From contig JAHEBG010000035.1 in NCBI GenBank assembly GCA_024642445.1, positions 1-8,746 of the forward strand: DNA of 8,746 bases, given 5' to 3'. This stretch comes from Gammaproteobacteria bacterium (GTDB lineage: Bacteria; Pseudomonadota; Gammaproteobacteria; Xanthomonadales; Xanthomonadaceae). Below, in pieces: positions 5,039 through 8,746 of the stretch. A program made the translations under genes and the position numbers. Each line of letters starts with the position of its first letter. Within the stretch, counting starts at the first letter, position 1. The notes below the pieces were generated by a model that saw only the letters and a list, made by a program, of their open reading frames with translations, was not told where the DNA came from and made no database searches.

Positions 5039-6436
5039 ATGACCGCACCTGCCTTCCTGCTCTTTGGCGCCAACGGCGATTTGGCCATGCGTATGTTGTG
5101 GCCCTCGCTGTTCCGGTTGTTCAACGACGGCTCCCTGCCGGAGTCCATGCCGGTTTACGGCGTCAGCCGCTCCGGTTCCGAGCAGGCATTGCATGCCCAG
5201 TTGCGACAGGTGTTGGCTGAAGAGGTGCCGGCACAGGCGCCAGAGCGTCTTGAGCAGTTTTTAGCCAAAACCGGTTTCATCACACTGGATGCCGGCAATG
5301 GTTCCGATTACGCGGTCTTGGCGCAACATCTGGCCGATGCCGGGCAGCATGTGGGCTTGGTGTATTTGTCGATGCCGCCCGATCTGTTCGCTCCAATTGT
5401 GGCCAATCTGCATGCCGCCAACTTGATCGCCCCGGATACCCGGGTCATCCTGGAAAAGCCCATTGGCAAGGATTTGGCCAGCAGTCGCGCCATTTCCGAC
5501 GGCGTTGCCGCCGTGTTGGCCGAAGAACAAACCTACCGGATCGACCACTATCTGGGTAAAGAGGCGGTGCAGAACCTGTTGGCATTACGCTTCGGCAACA
5601 GCATCTTCGAGCCTTTGTGGAACAGCCATACCATCCAGTCAGTTCAAATCACTATTGCCGAATCCCTAGGTATTGGCGGGCGCTGGGGCTATTACGACAA
5701 CAGCGGCGCGCTGCGTGACATGGTGCAGAACCATATGCTGCAGCTGATTTCTCTGGTGGCCATGGAGCCGCCGGTCAACGCCAGCTCCGAAGCGATACGC
5801 AATGAAAAAATCAAAGTACTTCAAGCTTTGCGAGCCGTCAGCGTCAGCGATGTCGGCGCGCGCGTGATTTTCGGTCAATATGCCGCTTCTGAAGACGGTC
5901 AGATGCCCGGCTACAACCAGGAAAGCGATGCCCTGCACCCAAGCCAAACCGAAACCTTCGTGGCCATCAAGGCTTTCGTAGACAATTGGCGCTGGAAAGA
6001 TGTGCCGTTCATTCTGAAAACCGGAAAGCGTCTGGCGGAAAAAAACACCGAAGTGGTGATTGAGTTCAAACCGGTGCCGCACCCGTTGTTCGGTGAAGCG
6101 GAAGGACGCTGCGCCAATCGCTTGGTAATTCAGATGCAGCCCGATGAAGCGATAACTCTGGACATTCTGAATAAAACCCCGGACGTGCATGCCTTCTCGC
6201 TGCAGCCGGTGTCGTTGAATCTGGAAATTCACGAGGCCGGCAACGGAAAAATCCGCCACATTGCCTATGAGCGCTTGATTCGCGACGCCATAAAAGCAGA
6301 CCGCACTTTATTCGTACGCCGGGATGAATTGGAACAGGCTTGGGCATGGATTGATCAGATCCACGCAGCATGGAAGTCCAGTGGCAATGCCGTGCTAACG
6401 TATCCGGCCGGCTCTGCCGGGCCCAGCCTGCCATGA
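5039..6436 (+). CDS. zwf: Glucose-6-phosphate 1-dehydrogenase
   Basis: Zwf oxidises glucose-6-phosphate to 6-phosphogluconolactone with NADP+ or NAD+, feeding the Entner-Doudoroff pathway. Among the 465 residues, the nucleotide-binding loop is GANGDLAMRML (10-20), and Arg44 in GVSR is placed to contact the NADP 2'-phosphate. EKPIG is at 139-143. The active-site motif RIDHYLGKE is at 167-175, with Asp169, His170 and Lys174. The second catalytic His is His232 in DMVQNHMLQ, and FILKTGKRL is at 324-332. Two things are unusual. First, the Lys of the common GDLxxRKL, a substrate contact in Leuconostoc Zwf (Lys21), is Met19 here; the RML form also occurs in Zymomonas-like Zwf, so this looks like a lineage variant. 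Second, the protein stops just after a GP motif, about 20 residues short of the usual C-terminal tail. The TGA overlaps the pgl ATG. Confidence 0.96.
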   Translation: MTAPAFLLFGANGDLAMRMLWPSLFRLFNDGSLPESMPVYGVSRSGSEQALHAQLRQVLAEEVPAQAPERLEQFLAKTGFITLDAGNGSDYAVLAQHLADAGQHVGLVYLSMPPDLFAPIVANLHAANLIAPDTRVILEKPIGKDLASSRAISDGVAAVLAEEQTYRIDHYLGKEAVQNLLALRFGNSIFEPLWNSHTIQSVQITIAESLGIGGRWGYYDNSGALRDMVQNHMLQLISLVAMEPPVNASSEAIRNEKIKVLQALRAVSVSDVGARVIFGQYAASEDGQMPGYNQESDALHPSQTETFVAIKAFVDNWRWKDVPFILKTGKRLAEKNTEVVIEFKPVPHPLFGEAEGRCANRLVIQMQPDEAITLDILNKTPDVHAFSLQPVSLNLEIHEAGNGKIRHIAYERLIRDAIKADRTLFVRRDELEQAWAWIDQIHAAWKSSGNAVLTYPAGSAGPSLP

Positions 6437-7143
6437 GCGCACTTGCCCACCGCTGGCATCTCTATGACAATGCCGATGCCATGGCGCATGGGCTTTCCGA
6501 CTATCTACACGCGCAGCTGCAGGCCTGCCTAGAACAACAGGACACGGCGTTTTTGGGTTTAGCCGGCGGCAGCACGCCAATGGCTGCGTATGCGCAGTTT
6601 GCAGCGGGCGCTACGCCTTGGTCGCGCCTGCATTGTGTTTTGATTGATGAGCGCTTTGTGCCCTTGCAGGACAGCCGTAGCAATGAAGCCAATATTGCCA
6701 AGGCTTTTGCACCGGTTCGCGCGCAACTGGCCGGCTGGCATGGCCTGATGCAGACAAGCGACACTATTGTTTCCGCCGCTGCGCTGGCCGATGCCGCCGT
6801 GCATGCGCTGGCACAGCCAATGGATGTGTTGGTATTGGGCATGGGCACTGACGGCCATTTGGCTTCACTGTTTGCCGAAAGCCGCGATTATGCAACGGCC
6901 ATGGATCGGTCCACGGCTCTGGCCGTGGTTCCAATTCGCTTCGATTCCGATGCGGCGGTTGACCGTTTGAGTTTCACCCTGAATGAATTGTTAAAGGCCC
7001 GGCATGCGTGCCTGTGCATTACCGGCGAAGACAAGCGCGCGGTACTCAACGCCTGCCTTGATGGCAACGGATCCGATTACGCCATGGCACGCTTTCTAGC
7101 GCAGTACCCGAAACCCATTGATATTTTCTGGAGCCCGGCATGA
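6433..7143 (+). CDS. pgl: 6-phosphogluconolactonase (DevB/Pgl type)
   Basis: Pgl hydrolyses 6-phosphogluconolactone, the product of Zwf, to 6-phosphogluconate in the cytosol. The 236-residue protein carries the family motifs in order: LGLAGGSTPMAAY (41-53), the phosphosugar-binding loop shared with glucosamine-6-phosphate deaminases; LIDERFVP (70-77); SRSNEANI (81-88); LGMGTDGHLASLF (135-147), containing the His expected to act in catalysis; and RLSFTLNELLKAR (178-190). The start is the ATG at 6433, which overlaps the zwf TGA by 4 nt. The frame stays open further upstream to 6370, but that extension lies inside zwf and has no family similarity. No Shine-Dalgarno sequence is evident, so translation should be coupled to zwf. 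The stop overlaps the edd ATG in the same way. This is the short DevB-type enzyme, not the beta-propeller YbhE type. Confidence 0.94.
   Translation: MSALAHRWHLYDNADAMAHGLSDYLHAQLQACLEQQDTAFLGLAGGSTPMAAYAQFAAGATPWSRLHCVLIDERFVPLQDSRSNEANIAKAFAPVRAQLAGWHGLMQTSDTIVSAAALADAAVHALAQPMDVLVLGMGTDGHLASLFAESRDYATAMDRSTALAVVPIRFDSDAAVDRLSFTLNELLKARHACLCITGEDKRAVLNACLDGNGSDYAMARFLAQYPKPIDIFWSPA
7130..7133 (+). promoter_or_regulatory. Ribosome binding site of edd
   Basis: GGAG within the last codons of pgl lies 6 nt before the edd ATG at 7140. It supports starting edd at the ATGA overlap and not at a later Met (residue 6). Confidence 0.6.
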
Positions 7144-8746
7144 GCCTGCATCCAATGATTGAACGCGTTACCGAACGTATTCAGACCCGCAGCCGGCAGC
7201 GCCGTGACGATTACGAAACCCGTATGCAGGCGCAGGTGCGCAATACTCCGGCACGCGGTCGATTGTCGTGTTCAAATCTGGCGCATGTGATGGCAGCCAG
7301 TGGCGAAGACAAGCCAGCGCTGGGCTTTGGTGGCTTTCCCAATATCGGCATAGTTACCGCCTACAACGATATGTTATCGGCACACCAACCGTATGAAAGC
7401 TACCCAGGAAAAATTCGCGATTGGGCGCGTGCTTGCAAAGCCACGGCACAGGTGGCCGGTGGCGTACCTGCCATGTGCGATGGCGTGACCCAAGGCCGGC
7501 CGGGCATGGAGTTGAGCCTGTTCAGTCGCGATGTCATTGCCTTGGCCACCGCCGTGGCCTTCAGCCACGATGCCTTCGATGCCGGATTGATGTTGGGTGT
7601 GTGCGACAAAATCGTGCCGGGGCTGTTCATGGGCGCTGCGGCATTCGGCCATCTGCCGGTGATTTTCATTCCGGCCGGGCCCATGCCTTCGGGCGTAGCC
7701 AATGCCGAAAAAGCCAAAGTACGGCAGCGCTATGCCGACGGCAGCGCCAGCCGCGAAGAATTGTTGGCGGTAGAGGCCGGCGCTTACCATGCCGCCGGCA
7801 CCTGCACCTTTTATGGCACGGCCAATTCCAATCAGCTGTTGATGGAAATGATGGGGCTGCATATTCCCGGCAGCGCATTCATTCCTCCGAATACCGAATT
7901 GCGCGAACGCTTGACCGAATATGCGGTGCAGGTGGCCGCCCGGCATACCGCACTGGGTGATGATTTCCTGCCGTTTTATCGTGTGATTGATGCCCGCTCG
8001 CTGGTCAATGGCATTGTGGGCTTGATGGCCACCGGCGGCTCTACCAATCTGATGATCCATATATTGGCCATGGCGCAAGCGGTGGGGTATACGGTTACTC
8101 TGGAAGATCTGGCGGACATCTCCTCGGTCACGCCGCTGTTGGCACGCATTTATCCTAACGGCGCAGCCGATGTGAACCAGTTTCATGCCGCCGGCGGTAT
8201 GGCGTTTGTGGTGCGTGAACTGTTGCAAGCCAATCTGCTGCACGGCGATGCCAATACCGTTATCGGCCAGCCGTTGCGTGCCTATGCCCAAGAGCCGCGT
8301 TTGGCGCAAGGCCATCTGTATTGGCATGATGCACCGGCAGAGTCGGGCGATGCCGCCATCCTGCGGCCGGCCACGGCGCCATTTTCAGCGCAAGGCGGGC
8401 TGTGCCGTTTGGCCGGCAATTTGGGTCAGGCGGTCATCAAAATTTCGGCATTGGCCGAATCGCAATGGCAGGTTACGGCGCCGGCGCGGGTATTCGACAG
8501 CCAGGAAGCTATGGCCAAGGCCCATAAAAACGGCGAACTGCAGGGCGATACCGTAGCCGTGGTGCGATTCCAAGGGCCGAAAGCCAATGGCATGCCCGAG
8601 CTGCACCAGCTGATGCCGCTATTGGCCAATCTGCAAGACAAAGGCCATAAAGTGGCATTAGTCACCGACGGCCGTCTGTCCGGTGCCTCGGGTAAGGTGC
8701 CGGCCGCCATTCACCTGTTTCCATCGGCCGACGAAGGCGGCATGAT
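7140..8746 (+). CDS. edd: Phosphogluconate dehydratase, 3' end outside window
   Basis: Edd dehydrates 6-phosphogluconate to 2-keto-3-deoxy-6-phosphogluconate, the defining step of the Entner-Doudoroff pathway. It belongs to the IlvD/Edd family of Fe-S dehydratases. The frame is open from the ATG at 7140 to the window edge, 535 codons and two bases; the family is near 600-610 residues, so about 70 are missing. The sequence follows E. coli Edd closely: [30 protein letters not shown] with Cys113, [11 protein letters not shown] with Cys155, [15 protein letters not shown] with Cys222, [30 protein letters not shown] and the substrate loop [14 protein letters not shown]. The three cysteines are the expected Fe-S cluster ligands. 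The GPKANGMPE and [10 protein letters not shown] forms separate it from dihydroxyacid dehydratase IlvD. The ATG overlaps the pgl TGA, with GGAG 6 nt upstream. KDPG aldolase (eda) would be expected further to the right. Confidence 0.96.
   Translation, partial: MSLHPMIERVTERIQTRSRQRRDDYETRMQAQVRNTPARGRLSCSNLAHVMAASGEDKPALGFGGFPNIGIVTAYNDMLSAHQPYESYPGKIRDWARACKATAQVAGGVPAMCDGVTQGRPGMELSLFSRDVIALATAVAFSHDAFDAGLMLGVCDKIVPGLFMGAAAFGHLPVIFIPAGPMPSGVANAEKAKVRQRYADGSASREELLAVEAGAYHAAGTCTFYGTANSNQLLMEMMGLHIPGSAFIPPNTELRERLTEYAVQVAARHTALGDDFLPFYRVIDARSLVNGIVGLMATGGSTNLMIHILAMAQAVGYTVTLEDLADISSVTPLLARIYPNGAADVNQFHAAGGMAFVVRELLQANLLHGDANTVIGQPLRAYAQEPRLAQGHLYWHDAPAESGDAAILRPATAPFSAQGGLCRLAGNLGQAVIKISALAESQWQVTAPARVFDSQEAMAKAHKNGELQGDTVAVVRFQGPKANGMPELHQLMPLLANLQDKGHKVALVTDGRLSGASGKVPAAIHLFPSADEGGM

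Noticed and set aside
6370..6432. A possible 21-residue N-terminal extension of Pgl.
   Set aside because: It lies in another frame of zwf, has no family similarity, and the ATG at 6433 gives a normal Pgl N-terminus and an ATGA overlap.
7374..8327. A 317-codon open frame on the minus strand within edd.
   Set aside because: The plus strand in this stretch encodes conserved Edd motifs throughout. The antisense product has no recognisable features and the composition expected of a reverse frame in GC-rich coding DNA.

Overview
This window looks like a stretch of ordinary chromosome from a gammaproteobacterium. The Xanthomonadales or a related order is a guess, based on protein resemblance and on the pairing of tatABC with an Entner-Doudoroff cluster; it is not proven. 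By eye the base composition is moderately GC-rich and even throughout. I see no insertion sequence, phage gene, tRNA, rRNA or CRISPR array. Coding density is very high, and neighbouring genes are often joined by 4-nt start/stop overlaps.

Left part (1-2742). The 3' end of a YgjP-type zinc metallopeptidase gene enters from the left edge on the + strand. It meets head-on a minus-strand block of three genes: a secreted protein with a TonB-C-like domain (171-845), an alpha/beta hydrolase (932-1774) and ferrochelatase hemH (1771-2742). HemH makes haem from protoporphyrin IX and ferrous iron. The hydrolase start codon overlaps the hemH stop codon, so these two are almost certainly one operon.

Divergent control region (2743-2857). 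This short gap separates hemH (leftward) from a secreted SYLF/Ysc84-domain protein gene (rightward). It holds a good match to the Fur (iron repressor) operator and plausible -10 boxes on both strands, so iron may control one or both directions.

Middle part (2858-4946, + strand). The SYLF gene is followed after 27 nt by tatA, tatB and tatC, which encode the complete twin-arginine translocase. All the main functional residues I know of are present, including TatC E15, F94, E103, E170 and D211. Those numbers match E. coli when translation starts at the GTG at 4200.

Right part (5039-8746, + strand). zwf, pgl and edd encode glucose-6-phosphate dehydrogenase, 6-phosphogluconolactonase and 6-phosphogluconate dehydratase. 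Together they convert glucose-6-phosphate to 2-keto-3-deoxy-6-phosphogluconate, the upper Entner-Doudoroff pathway. The genes are chained by ATGA overlaps, and edd runs off the right edge with roughly 70 codons missing.

No clearly new biological system is visible. The points most worth a second look are the candidate Fur box, the SYLF-tatABC linkage, the short C-terminus of Zwf with a Met at the usual substrate-binding Lys position, and the TonB-C-like protein with no obvious membrane anchor.
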